Assembly (NCBI RefSeq): GCF_024323335.1
Contig: NC_066585.1
Coordinates: 85,362,614-85,426,613 of the forward strand
Direction of reading: 5' to 3'
Length of the DNA stretch: 64,000 nt
Source of the DNA: Lathyrus oleraceus
Taxonomy: Eukaryota > Streptophyta > Magnoliopsida > Fabales > Fabaceae
Shown in pieces: positions 11,633 through 22,589 of the stretch. The notes under the pieces were generated by a model. It ran no database searches, was not told where the DNA came from, and was given only the letters and a program-made list of their open reading frames with translations. Both the position numbers and the translations under genes were made by a program. The number at the start of each line of letters is the position of its first letter. Within the stretch, counting starts at the first letter, position 1.

Positions 11633-12029
11633 CACTAGAGCCAATCAAGCATACCCGTATGCCCATTGATCTAGTATGGCCATCATGCTTCTGCTGCGCA
11701 AGAGGCTTTGTCAGTGGGTCAGCTATATTTTCAAGTGTAGGTACTTTACATATTTTCACATCTCCTTTATCTATTATCTCTCGAATGAGATGATAACGCC
11801 TGAGTATGTGTTTGGATCGTCGGTGAGATCTAGGCTCCTTAGCTTGTGCGATAGCACCATTGTTATCATAATAGAGACCAATGGGATCCACAATGCTAGG
11901 GACTATGCCAAGTTCACTAATGAACTTTTTGATCCAAACAACTCCCTTTTCTGCATTTGAGGCAGCAATATACTCGGCCTCGGTTGTAGAATCAGCAACT
12001 GTATCTTGCTTTGAAATTTTCAAACTCAC
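11633..12029 (-). pseudogene. copia-1 RNase H fragment
   Basis: The - strand gives the copia RNase H signature (ADSTTEAEYIAASNAEKGVV, then YYDNNGAIAQAKEPRSHRRS and ENIADPLTKPLAQ). The N-terminal half of the domain is missing and the frame joins degenerate sequence at 12030-12150. It is not functional alone. Confidence 0.85.
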
Positions 12030-12450
12030 AGTGCCACCATTTCAGCAAAACACATAACCATTGGAATCATTCATATTAAAGCGTCTCAGCACCTTGTCTA
12101 TGTACTCTGACTTAGGCCAAGCATTTTATGATCTATCTCTATAGATTCTGATTCCTAATATATATAGGCTGCTTCACCTAGGTCCTTCATAGAAAAACAT
12201 TTCCCCACCCAAGAGTTTACTTGTTGCAGGGTAGGGATATCGTTTCCAATAAGTAATATGTCATCCACATATAATACCAGGAATACGATCATGCTCTCAC
12301 TAACCTTCTTGTAGACACAAGGCTCATCTTCGTTCTTGATGAATCCATATTGTTTTATTGTTTCATCAAAACGAAGATTCCATGAGTAATACATCACCTT
12401 GATCAGATGTCCATATATCTAAGGTAGGTGACGTATCCTGCCTGACCTAC
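12030..12450 (-). pseudogene. copia-1 reverse transcriptase remnant
   Basis: Only a piece around the active site survives: VMYYSWNLRFDETIKQYGF, then MIVFLVLYVDDILLIGND with the YVDD motif near 12260-12290. Most of the palm and fingers, and the link to RNase H, are deleted, and stops flank the segment. Confidence 0.82.
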
Positions 12451-13077
12451 GCTGGTCTTGTTCTACTTGAGTAGGTTGCTCTTACACAACTACTTGTGTT
12501 TCCTACTCCAATTCCTCCATAGGTGTGTCGATGCTTTGTGACTCTTGAATTTCTTCAAGCTCTACTTTCCTCCCACTGGTTCCTTTGGAAATAAAATCCT
12601 TTTCTAGGAAAACTCCAGTTCGAGCGACAAACACTTTGCCCTCAGAAGGATTGTAGAAGTAATACCCTCTTGTTTATTTAGGATACCCCACAAATAAGCA
12701 TTTGTCAGATTTGGGCTCAAGCTTAGTTGAAATTTGTCGTTTCACATAAACCTCGCAACCCCAAATCTTTATGTAAGACATATGTGGTTTCTTACCACTC
12801 CATATCTCATATGGTGTCTTCTCAACCTTTTTGGATGGAACATGGTTAAGTGTGTAAGTTGCTGTCAATGTCCCAAAAGGAGTATGGAAGATCGGCGTGA
12901 CTCATCATGGATCGGACCATGTCTAACAGGGTTCGATTTCTTCTCTCAGATACACCATTCCATTGGGGTGTTCCAGGAGGAGTGAGTTGGGATAGGATCC
13001 CACACTCTTTCAGATGGTCATCAAACTCTAGGCTTAAATACTCACCACCTCGATCTGATCGAAGGGTTTTAATATTC
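12451..13077 (-). pseudogene. copia-1 integrase C-terminal half
   Basis: The - strand reads KNIKTLRSDRGGEYLSLEF, a PPGTPQWNGVSERRNRTLLD segment with the catalytic Glu, and then the C-terminal region ending LFVGYPK. An in-frame TAA follows PK, and more stops lie at 12430-12490. The zinc finger and first catalytic Asp are absent: the Gag-pre-integrase segment runs straight into this part near 13078. Confidence 0.82.
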
Positions 13078-13589
13078 TTACCTAGTCGGTTTTAACTCGT
13101 TAGGTTTCACCCTTTTAGTATTAATGTTATTAATAGGCATTTCGAGATCAAGGACATACAGTCCATTGCTCATTTGTGCAGTAGCATAAAATATATCATT
13201 CAAATAAATTGAGCAACAATTGTTCTTTATTATAAATGAAAAACCAAACTTGTCCAAACAAGAAATGGAAATAATATTCCTGCTAATTGCAGGTACATAA
13301 TAACAGTTCTCTAACTGAATTATAAAACCACTAGGTAAAGTCAATACATAAGATCCTACGGCTAAAGTAGCAACCTTTGTTCCATTGCCAACTCGTAGGT
13401 CAACTTCACCTTTTGCCAAATCTCTACTCCTTCTCAGCCCCTGCACATATGTACAAATGTGAGAACCACATCCAGTATCTAATACCCATGATGCAGAAGT
13501 AGATAAATTTATTTAATAACAAAAATACCTGAAGTTGAAGTCTCTACTCCGTTCTTCTTATCTTCCAGGTACTTTGGGCAGTTCCTCTT
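13078..13589 (-). pseudogene. copia-1 protease and Gag-pre-integrase region
   Basis: A protease active-site motif (WVLDTGCGSHICT) lies near 13450-13500. The Gag-pre-integrase segment follows (GNGTKVATLAVGSYVLTLPS, then CYYVPAISRNIISISCL). An in-frame stop between the zinc knuckle and protease and a break after the active site separate the pieces. Confidence 0.8.
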
Positions 13590-14381
13590 CTAGTGTCCGG
13601 TCTTACCGCAATGGAAGCAGGTGCCTTCTTTTGCTATGCCTCCACTAGGCTTTAAAGCAGCAACAGTGGGTTTGGGTTTGGCAACTTCCTTGCCTTTCCC
13701 TTTATCACCCTGCTTAGTGGGCCTTTTGTTCTGTCTCTTTCCATTTCCGATCATCAGAATGGACTTCCCTTTTGACTTCAGATTCTGCTCTGCAGTTCTT
13801 AACATAGCGAGCAGTTCAGGAAGAGATTTGTCCATATCAATCATATTGAAATTTAGGACAAATTGACTGAAACTATCTGGCAACGATTGCAAGATCAAAT
13901 CAGTCGCAAGTTCCTTTTCGAGGGGAAAACCCAATCTCTCAAGGTTTTCCACATACCCAATCATCTTGAGTACATGGGGACCTACAGGGGCTCCCTCAGC
14001 TAACTTGCTTTGGAAAAGGGCTTTTGAAACTTCAAACCTTTCATGCCTTGCTTGCTCTTGATAGAGCAGCTTCAGGTGTTCGATCATATCGAACGCTGAC
14101 ATGTTCTCATGTTGCTTTTGCAATTCTGAGTTCATGGTAGCCAGCATGAGACAAGCAGTTTCATTGGCATCATCGACATGCTTCTTATAAGCATCTCTTT
14201 CTGCCTTAGGTGCAGAACTAGGAGGTTCCTCTTCAGGAACAGGTGTCTCCAAGACATACAGCTTTTTATCATGTTTGAGGACAATCCTCAGGTTTCGGTG
14301 CCAATCCAGAAAATTTGTCCCAGACAATTTTTCTTTGTCAAGGATTGATCGCAAGATGTTGTTAGAGGTGTTTGCTATCAT
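13590..14381 (-). CDS. copia-1 Gag (UBN2-type)
   Basis: A 263-residue frame starts MIANTSNNILRSILDKEKLS. The Gag core has LSGTNFLDWHRNLRIVLKHD, and the basic tail leads to a zinc knuckle CFHCGKTGH. The frame stops (TAG) right after the knuckle His, where Trp is expected, so the knuckle's last Cys (KRNCPKY) lies beyond the stop. The start is the first Met after the leader and is usual for the family. Gag alone could still be made. Confidence 0.82.
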   Translation of the reverse strand: MIANTSNNILRSILDKEKLSGTNFLDWHRNLRIVLKHDKKLYVLETPVPEEEPPSSAPKAERDAYKKHVDDANETACLMLATMNSELQKQHENMSAFDMIEHLKLLYQEQARHERFEVSKALFQSKLAEGAPVGPHVLKMIGYVENLERLGFPLEKELATDLILQSLPDSFSQFVLNFNMIDMDKSLPELLAMLRTAEQNLKSKGKSILMIGNGKRQNKRPTKQGDKGKGKEVAKPKPTVAALKPSGGIAKEGTCFHCGKTGH

Positions 14382-16484
14382 GGTTATCTACATAAGGATT
14401 AAGAAAGTATAAGTATCATTGACATATTTAATTAGGCCTTTAATCAAATATGCTCCCACTATTTTACTCAAAACAAATGACCCTCATCATTTGATTCGGA
14501 AAATCCCGTTGGAAGATTTTCTAGTGGGTCGAGATCCATATTTCACTTCGTTCTAAGTCCGCGTAGGCGGATTACACAAAACTAGGTTATTTAGGTAGGA
14601 ACTCCTTCCAATTGTATCTTATACAACTCTCGAAAATTTCAGTTGGGTGAATAACTCCTTATTCGAATCCATCATATGGATCATTCCCAACTCTTGCTTC
14701 TAAAACATATATGATATTATTATAATTAAGTTTGACCCATTGTCTTAGCAGTTGGATATTACAATTATCCCATCGCACCTTACTAATATAGAACATGCAC
14801 CTCGCTTTGGCGAAACCTACATTATCCGATACTAGTCTTGATGAGTGCTAAAACTTGGAAAGCAAACATATATAATATCATCATAATTTGTTTAGTTAAG
14901 TTTGACCCATTGTTTTAGCAGTTGAATATTACAATTATCCCATCACACCTTACTAATATAGAACATGCACCTCGCTTTGGCGAAACCTACATTATCCGAT
15001 ACTAGTCTTGATGAGTGCTAAAACTTGGAAAGCATAAACTTAATATTTTAGTTTGAGGGAATTGCAATTGTTATGATCTCACCGGCTTATTTATCATATA
15101 AATCGTCTCTCACATGCATCAACATACATTCACATGCATCAACATACATACACAATGAAACAGTTATGACCCCTAGCGCAATTGTTCTCCCAAGCCAATG
15201 AGAGAACCCAAGCTAACCTAATAATGATCTAAGCTTCTCCAAGCAAGATCTTCAAGGTTGTCCTCCTTTAGTATTGAATTCTTCTCTAAGCTTCTCCAAG
15301 CAAGATCTTCAAGGTTGTCCTCCTTTGATCTTGAATTCTTCTCTTTCTTCATAACATTGTCTTCTTCTCTTTCTTCACAGTATTACATTCCAGAAGAAAC
15401 TCGTTTTACATACGAGGGTTTGAGATGAGAAAAGAGGTTACATTAAGAGATCAAAAGGAGAGGCACGACACACAAGTCGTATTTAAAAAAACCCAAAACA
15501 AAATAAAGGATAACTAAGGCCAAAACTGATCACCACAAGGCAATAATAACAAACACATTATTATTATTATTATTAAATTTTAATTCCTTTAATTAATTAA
15601 AACCAAATTAAATTTCGGCGACCGATCACACTACGCAGAGTTAGCCGGGGGTTCCGCTGCCCGGTCAGCGGACGGTGGTTCCGCTGACCGATCAGCGGAC
15701 GGGGTCAAGGGGCAGCGCCCCTGTCCAAAATTTTAATGAACAATTCATTTGAAATGGACATTGTTTTGCATGAACACAACCCTTGCGTAGTCACAAAACA
15801 GGAACCCCAAAATTTTGACTCTGGGAGTGTGACGACCGTCACAGGCGTGTAACGACCGTCACAGGCAATGTGAATGTGACGACCGTCATGGGCGTGTTAC
15901 GACCATCACGCATCCAGTTTGTTACGCCTGTTACGCTCGTCACACGAGCTTCACGCGGCCAAACTAATAGAACTTTGAAACAGTCTACGGACCTCTTCCA
16001 AAAAGCCCTAAATTCACAACTCCTTGACGGCACAACCCTTGCGCCGTCACCAACCCTAATGCGCCAATTTCAGACCGTCAAACACACCTCGATTGTTGAT
16101 TCAGTATGATTGATCAACAGGTCATTGCTTCACCATACTAATGTCGGATTCCAAAGCAAATGACCATTGATCGCTCAAAGGAAAATAATCATATAGTGTT
16201 CGAATGAACGAAACAGAAACAATATATCACATATACCGTATTTTGCATTAGGATTACTTATATCATATATAAGTTGATCGGTCTCAATTGCGTAACCTAT
16301 GGACGATCGATGTATCGCTGCTTCACCATACTAATGTCGGATTCCGAAGCATAGTCAACATCAATCATCCAACTCGTACACTCATGATGCCAAATTTAAT
16401 TACTCGTTTAATTCATTGATTCATTCTGTCTTTTAATCATATTAATACAGAAAATAAACAGCTATCTGAGTCATGGTTTCGTAA
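14382..16484 (-). other. copia-1 5' leader, long and repeat-rich
   Basis: About 2.1 kb separate the primer binding site from gag, with no recognisable coding sequence. It holds a 139-bp direct repeat (14726-14864 and 14896-15034), a smaller repeat of CTTCTCCAAGCAAGATCTTC (near 15235 and 15290), GC-rich palindromes at 15650-15700 and 15826-15950, and two copies of TTCACCATACTAATGTCGG (near 16130 and 16322). An (ATT)n run lies near 15560. Confidence 0.7.
14726..15034. repeat. Direct repeat, period 170 bp, in the copia-1 leader
   Basis: The segment beginning TAAGTTTGACCCATTGT and ending AAAACTTGGAAAGCA occurs at 14726-14864 and again 170 bp later at 14896-15034 with few substitutions. It is a local duplication inside the leader. 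Confidence 0.88.
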
Positions 16485-16499
16485 GTGGCTCTGATACCA
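16485..16499 (-). promoter_or_regulatory. copia-1 primer binding site
   Basis: The - strand reads TGGTATCAGAGCCAC, the usual initiator-Met tRNA primer site of Ty1/copia elements, one base inside the 5' LTR. Confidence 0.9.
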
Positions 16500-16500
16500 C

Positions 16501-17893
16501 TGAAGGAGAATTGCGGTCCAAAACACAGCGGAAATTAAAATTTTCTCCTTTAGAGATCCTTACGAATGGTCATGATCAGTGATAGAATATTTACCTCTTG
16601 TGACAACTGAAACCTTTGGTGCAGATCTCTTGTGACGATCAAAACCTTTGATGCAGATCCACGGAGCGATCACGAACGTTGAACGATGACAACATCTCTA
16701 CTCAGTCCACACGAACGGATTCCTTCAATCTCAGTGCTAGCTGGTACGAATGAAGGCTTTGAGTGAGAGAGAGAGAGAGAGAGTGAAAACGAAAAGAATG
16801 CAACCGCAAATTTTTGCTTCTGCACAAGGGTTCTATTTATAGAACCACTTGTGTGGGCTTCAAGCTAAAAAGCCCACTTAAGTGTATTTTGGCCCATATC
16901 TTATAATATGCCCAAAATCACTTAAGCCTATGGTACCTTACCATATTTCGTATTCTACTCAAGTACAACGTACCTTACGATGTTCTATAATTCACTTAAG
17001 GGCACCGTACCTTACGGTATTCCTTAGTTACTCTATCTCTCATCGATCCGTCCTTTGTGTGTGACCCTGTAGGTTTTCGTGACGTTGGCAATTATATTAA
17101 ATCATGTATTTAACATAATAAACAGTGAGCGGTATCTAGCAACACATCACTGCTACCCAAGACACGAAAATGTCAAGTGATCTGACACAACCTTCTGTGA
17201 TAATAATTATGTGTATAATTACCCTTTTGCCCTTATGTCTATATTGAACACAAGGCATAGACCGTGTCATCCTTGTCCAGTTCAATATTGGGCCCATAGA
17301 CATTTATCCTGTTATGCAGGATGGGCGAATTCCATCTAGGTCACTCATGTCTCTCAGCATGCTTCGTGGAGTACCCATCAACTGTCTTTATGGTTATCCA
17401 GTTACGGACAACGTTGGATCAACAATAAAGCACTCGACTCCACATCTAGGATCCATAGTGGTTTCAGGTCGAAGAGTGGTATACACCATTATCACCATGA
17501 GAATAACTTATGACACTTTGCATAACTTTCTATATAGTATTCTCATAGCGGGTCAATCCGCTATAAATATTACTCCTAATATTCATACCTATGTTTAAGA
17601 CTTGATAACTCTTTATCCATGATCCATGAGATGTGATCATCAGTCTACAAACATAATAGTCTTAATGCTTTAATGTTATCTCACTTCACACTAAAGCTCG
17701 ACTACGGATACTTTAGGAATAGTGTCCTTATGTTCAACGTGTTCTCATGATTAAGTCACACTTAATATATTAAACGGACTATCTATTCCAGGGACTTTAT
17801 TAATCAACCATAATAAAGAGAATGCCTTTTATTATTAATAAATAATTCGATACAAGTACCAAAATGTATTGGCCTCTAGGGCTTACACCAACA
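16501..17893 (-). mobile_element. copia-1 5' LTR (1393 bp)
   Basis: This LTR is intact, bounded by TG and CA, and adjoins the primer site at 16499. In element orientation it starts TGTTGGTGTAAGCCC, and a TATAAATAG box lies near 16830. It preserves the empty Ogre-B target site. The right target duplication ATATT follows at 17894. Confidence 0.93.
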
Positions 17894-17938
17894 ATATTTT
17901 CAATATCTAATGGTATTTTTTATATCTGATATTTTTAG

Positions 17939-19333
17939 GGTTGAATCTGCTCATTGGAAGTTAAAGCAGATGTTAGGAAACAGTATAGGTGACATGGTCA
18001 AATGTTGGGAAGCCATGAATAACAACTTGAGGTTACAACTGGAAAACATTAGAGCTTCATTTCAAAATAGTTTTTACGAAGTTGAGCACGCGCACGTAAG
18101 TCCCTTTTATGGTTATTTGCGTGGTTCCGTATCTCGAGCTGCTTTGAGACGTATTGCTGAAGAGTTATTGAGAGTTGATTATGTTGGAACTAACAGGCAA
18201 ATATGTGGTTGTACTCTTAGAACATCTTATGGGTTACCTTGTGCTTGTGAGTTAGGAAGATACAGAGTAGGTGGTATACCGATACCCATTGATGATGTTC
18301 ATGTTCATTGGAGGAAACTAACTATGGAAGTTGAGTTAGAGATAGGTGAAGATGATGGATCAGAGGTGGATATGATGGCTGCAATGGATGAGTTGTGGAG
18401 ACGATTTAGGTCATTAGATGTTATTGGGAAAAGGGCATTAAGGAGTAGGGTATGTGAACTAGCATACCCAACAATGACAACATTGTGTCCACCACCTGAG
18501 AAAATAAAAACCAAAGGAGGAGTGAAGAAGAAAGGGAAAAAACCAGCAGATTATGATGTTTATAGGGACCCTTCGTATCATGAGTATGTTGATAAGGCAT
18601 CTCAATCTTCACAAATGCAATCTCAACCATCACAGACTTCGAAGAAGATCAAATTATCAAAGAAGCAACCACAATTCATTGTTCAATTTCCTAATCATAT
18701 TAGGTCATACATTGAAGATGTAGTTAATGTTGAATAAGATGGTAATTGTGGATTTAGAGTCATTGCATCATTGCATGGATATGGTGAGGATGGTTGGCCA
18801 ATGGTTCGCAGAGAGTTGGGGTTGGAAATAATAGACAAGGATAGGTCAACTTTGTATGACAAGTTATTTTCTAATCAGTTGTCAGCTGTGAGAGAATCTT
18901 TGATGATAGAATCGTTTGGTTCACAGCCACCTGAAAAATGGATGAGTCTACCAGATATGGGTTACTTGATAGTGAATCGCTATAATGTTGTACTTGTCTG
19001 TTTAGGCAATCCGTGCATCACTTTCTTTCCGATGACAAGTTCACATTCACCAAATGTCTCTATTTATTGCATTGGTTTTGTTAACCAGAATCATTGGGTT
19101 CAGGTACGTATTTATATGTCTAAATAATTTAATTATTTCAGTTAATATTTTATGTTATATGACTTAATCTTTTAATTATTTTACTTTATCCGGTTAACAT
19201 GAAAGAGGGGTTTCCATTGCCACCGATCACATTAGATTGGAAGAAATTTCGTTCTCATATAGCAACTACTTGGATGCTAGGATTTGCAGGACGTATGCAA
19301 CATTGGCAATTACTTACACCTGTATTAGCATGA
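17939..19333 (+). pseudogene. MULE transposase C-terminus joined to an OTU-type peptidase, broken
   Basis: The frame continues from 4481. It opens VESAHWKLKQMLGNSIGD, then a SWIM zinc finger (CGCTLRTSYGLPCACELGRY), then a Lys-rich linker. A TAA at 18735-18737 interrupts it. In the same frame an OTU cysteine-peptidase signature follows at once: DGNCGFRVIASLHGYG has the nucleophile Cys, and NQNHWVQ near 19085-19103 has the expected His. A GTACGT donor at 19104 leads to a last exon near 19193-19333 ending QHWQLLTPVLA; its acceptor reads CG instead of AG. OTU fusions are known in plant MULEs, and their role in transposition is unknown. Confidence 0.85.
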
Positions 19334-19417
19334 TTATGTAATCAAAACATAAATATGTAATCAAAACATGAAATCTATATTATTATGTCTATTATATTCA
19401 AAGCTTAATACATATAA

Positions 19418-21108
19418 TCAATGTGAACGAGAAATATGCAAAGCTTCAAATAAATCAGAAAACTGTGGATCTTCCTCTTCAGCATTAACCTGTCTCAGAT
19501 AGCGACGAATCAATGTAGATACACGAGCCCAATCAGGATCAGATGGCCCGGCGTCATATACAGGAACGGGTACCTCTCTAGGAGCGTCGCGATGGGGAGG
19601 GACCAACCGTGGATGGGAAACACGATAATACCACTCCAGATAACCGTCTACTACCTCAGATGGAGTGGTGGCCACGGTAGATGAACCGATCACAGCGACA
19701 ACACTCTGATGGTAACTGATCCAATCAACATCAATATCCGTCGCCATCATACAATCCAGAGGTGGGGATGGAACATACTGCCTATACCCGAACTGACGTA
19801 AACATCTATCAGACAAGTATGGAACAACTGTTTCACCCCACTTAAAACAACCCCTGTAAAGACATATCTCATCAAATACACGCCATGCTCTATGATCCTC
19901 AAATGGTCGCCAGATGACGTCGGTAGGCGTCAGCTCGTCCAAAATAGGTCGTAAATCATCGATCTTCAGGACTCCCTGTCTATACGACCATCTCATCGCT
20001 CGGGGAAGACCACAGTTTTCAGCAGGATTCCAATTCTCCCCTCTTTTTCCAACAGTTGGAAAATACTCGTGAATCCAACACTGTTACAAAATAAAAACAT
20101 AATAAATAAAACAAATTAAGTTACAATATTTTATAAAATGAATCCAACACTTAATTAACAAAATTAAATTATATACCTGTAGGAGAGTAGGATATCCACC
20201 GAGCTGTTTGCAACTGTACATGGACGCATCTCCAAGATATCGGTAGAGGGTAACTAGTGCAGCTGCTCCCCAACTATATCCTGAACATCCATCCAAGTCC
20301 CTAAACAGGAGGAGGTATCGTGCCTCTACAAGTGTAAAGGTCTTATCAGCAAATATGGTGGAACCCACCAACATCAATAGATATGCTCTAGTCGCATATG
20401 CCCAGCTGGAAGCAGCCCTATGATGTACGAATAAATCATATAACCACTCCAACTTGTAATACGACCCCCTGCAGCTCCGAACATGTGACTGTGCCTGACC
20501 CTGTGACACTCCTAGGTAGTCAACAGCAAGTTCAACAGCTAGCTCTTCAGTCACATCCTGAGGACTCCAAAAGATACCCCTAATGGGCAAGTGAAGTAGA
20601 CATGCGACATCATCTAAAGTAATGCTCATTTCACCAAACAGCATGTGAAATGAAGATGTCTCTAGATGCCATCTTTCCACAAATGCAGAGACAAGATTTG
20701 TGTCTATCTTGTTCAGACTGGTTCTCTGCAGTGAAGCTAAACCGGATCTAGATACCCAACTCTCCATCTGTGGTGGAAGAGCCAATGGAACCCTAGAAGT
20801 CAACTTCAGTCCATGTCCGGCAACCTTCAACTCTTTCTTTGGTCCTCTTTCCTAAAAACAATTAAAACACATATTAGAAACACAAATTATAAAATATTCA
20901 ACTATTATTCATTTTCAAATATAGCCCGTTTACTTACCTCACCGAACCATATATGTCGAGCAACATGACGCTCGTACTTCACCAAAAGAGACGTATCGTT
21001 CGGCCCTCCTGGATATCTAGTCGGCTCAGCTGCAGCTGCAGATGAAGATGCACCCCGGTCTAACGTGCGGACTAGAATCCGGCCATCTGCACCTCTTCTT
21101 CGAACCAC
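19418..21108 (-). CDS. MULE-borne plant-mobile-domain (PMD) protein, three exons
   Basis: Exons at 21108-20938, 20851-20177 and 20080-19418 join in phase 0 with GT-AG introns, giving about 502 residues with no stop. The PMD core is in exon 2 (SSFHMLFGEMSITLDDVACL then LHLPIRG; later ARYLLLFRDLDGCSGYSWGA) and continues in exon 3 (WIHEYFPTVG, RWSYRQGVLKIDDLRPILD). The family includes MAIN/MAIL-type proteins and many transposon-borne copies. The first codon in the frame is GTG (VRRRGADGR) just after a possible acceptor, so either the ATG was lost or a short upstream exon exists in the hairpin region. It converges with the transposase gene across an 84-bp gap, so I treat it as the MULE's second gene. 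Confidence 0.75.
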
Positions 21109-21170
21109 TGCAAAAATAATGTTTAAAAAAATAATTAAAATTAAAAAATAAAAAATAAAAAAATTACGTA

Positions 21171-21428
21171 CCGGAACACTTCAAAGAAGAGTTCCGGTTA
21201 GTAAAAAACACAAAAAGCCTTCCGGAACACTTTCTTAAAGAGTTCCGGTATACATCATCCAAACCGGAAGTCTTTAAGAAAGTGTTCCGGTATACAACAA
21301 TACAAACCGGAAGACTTTCTAAAAGACTTCCGGTTCAGTGTCCCTTAAAGACAACAAACCGGAACTCTTTAGAGAAGTGTTCCGGTATACAATTAATGAA
21401 CCGAAAGACTTACTCTTAAGTGTTCCGG
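21171..21428. repeat. Array of six 27-bp hairpins at the MULE end
   Basis: Six near-identical imperfect palindromes of the form CCGGAA..CTT..AAG..TTCCGG lie at 21171-21197, 21222-21248, 21264-21290, 21307-21333, 21359-21385 and 21401-21428. Starts are 42-52 bp apart, and a half-copy lies near 21462. They sit upstream of the PMD gene and near the MULE's right end. Subterminal repeat arrays often bind transposases; that role here is inferred. Confidence 0.9.
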
Positions 21429-21605
21429 TATACAATGCAAAAACGCCAAATATTTGTCTTCTCCGGAAGTCTTCAACGAAAATGGTAAAAAAAATTTAAA
21501 AGGTAAAATATACCCTATTTATATGAGGGTATTTTGGTCAAAAAATTTTTTTAATGTAGGGGTATGGGTACAATTGTAGGGGTATAAGGTAAAATTTTCT
21601 TAGAA
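21429..21605. other. Probable right terminus of the MULE
   Basis: The AT-rich sequence ends in GGGGTATAAGGTAAAATTTTCTTA near 21578-21602, after which LTR-like sequence begins. The matching left terminus would lie beyond base 1, so neither the terminal inverted repeat nor the 9-11-bp target duplication can be confirmed. The boundary is approximate. Confidence 0.45.
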
Positions 21606-22589
21606 TGAACCTGATCCCTCTTAATTCATTTGGATATTGACCTTGTGCCTCAGGCCCACATCTTTACTCACTGCACAGTTTTTCTGTGCCACACCCCCCT
21701 CAGTTCATCAATTCAGCGCATGGGCCTAAGGCATCAGGCCCAACCATTTCTGTTCCTTGTCACCATGGCCTGAGATGCACCCCCTGCTCCATGATTAATC
21801 CATTTTATCATTCTTAAATTATTATTTGATTTTTGATTAATTATTAATCCATGTTTTTTGCATGATATAGATCGATTAATATTAGAATTAGGTTAAGATA
21901 AATTTAGCTTAATTTTTTATCATGAATTAACATGTTAATTTTAATTAGTTAAGTTGTAATTAATTCTAATTAATCTTGTTAATTCCATATTAACCAAATT
22001 ATGCATAATTAGATGCTAGATTTAGGTTAATTTTTAGATTAGACCAATTTTTTTATCTCATGACATTATTAGATGAAGATAGAATCAATTAGGTTTAGTT
22101 GATTTTGATTATGTTTTAACTGTTAGAAATTAATTCAATATAACCTAATTGATCAATTTCTGACACAATGATCATTTTGCCCTTAGGTTTTAGGAACTCC
22201 TGATTTTTGCATGCTCTCTTAGTTTAGGCTTTTGCTAGAATCATTTGATTTAGTTTGACTGAGCAATTAATTCATTAGGTTGTGTACATAATTCACTGAT
22301 CTTTTCCCATTGATTATGTGTTGATCAAAGTTCGCTTTGGTCAACCAAATCCTTTGCATTTTACTCAATTCCCCAAACTTATTCAAGTGATCAAAAGACC
22401 CTTGACCATTTGATAGGACAAGTCCCTTGTGTTCAAGTTGTACTGCATCTCAGAAGCTCAAGACCTCAAGATTCAAGATCAAGAGTTCAAGACTTAAAGT
22501 CAGTACAAGGCCTTCACATTGCAGACATAGTGGACTTCAGTTCAAGCACAACAAATGTCAACACTTGTCAGTCATGTTTCAAGTTGTGG

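Larger units (their letters stand above)
4584..17893 (-). mobile_element. copia-1: Ty1/copia element with a nested Ogre-B
   Basis: On the + strand the element starts TGAAGGAG at 4584 and ends CACCAACA at 17893, flanked by ATATT at 4579-4583 and 17894-17898. Its primer binding site (16499-16485, TGGTATCAGAGCCAC on the - strand) and polypurine tract (11632-11621) show minus orientation. LTRs are 1393 bp (right) and 1397 bp (left, after removing Ogre-B) and differ by only scattered substitutions and a (GA)n length change, so insertion was recent. Gag, protease, integrase and RNase H pieces remain, but most of the reverse transcriptase and the first half of integrase are gone. Gag and integrase look like the Tork/Angela side of copia, at modest confidence. 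Confidence 0.92.
4482..17938 (+). other. MULE transposase intron, inflated by nested retrotransposons
   Basis: The donor GTACGT at 4482 and the acceptor TTTTTAG ending at 17938 join CG to GGTTGAATC, restoring Arg-Val-Glu-Ser in frame. Without copia-1 (4584-17893) and its target duplication the intron is only about 140 bp and T-rich. It explains how copia-1 could insert here without touching transposase codons. Confidence 0.8.

Noticed and set aside
19418..21108. PMD gene as a host MAIN/MAIL-type gene
   Set aside because: It lies between MULE parts, converges on the MULE transposase and has hairpin repeats upstream, so transposon ownership is more likely. A domesticated gene remains possible but unproven.
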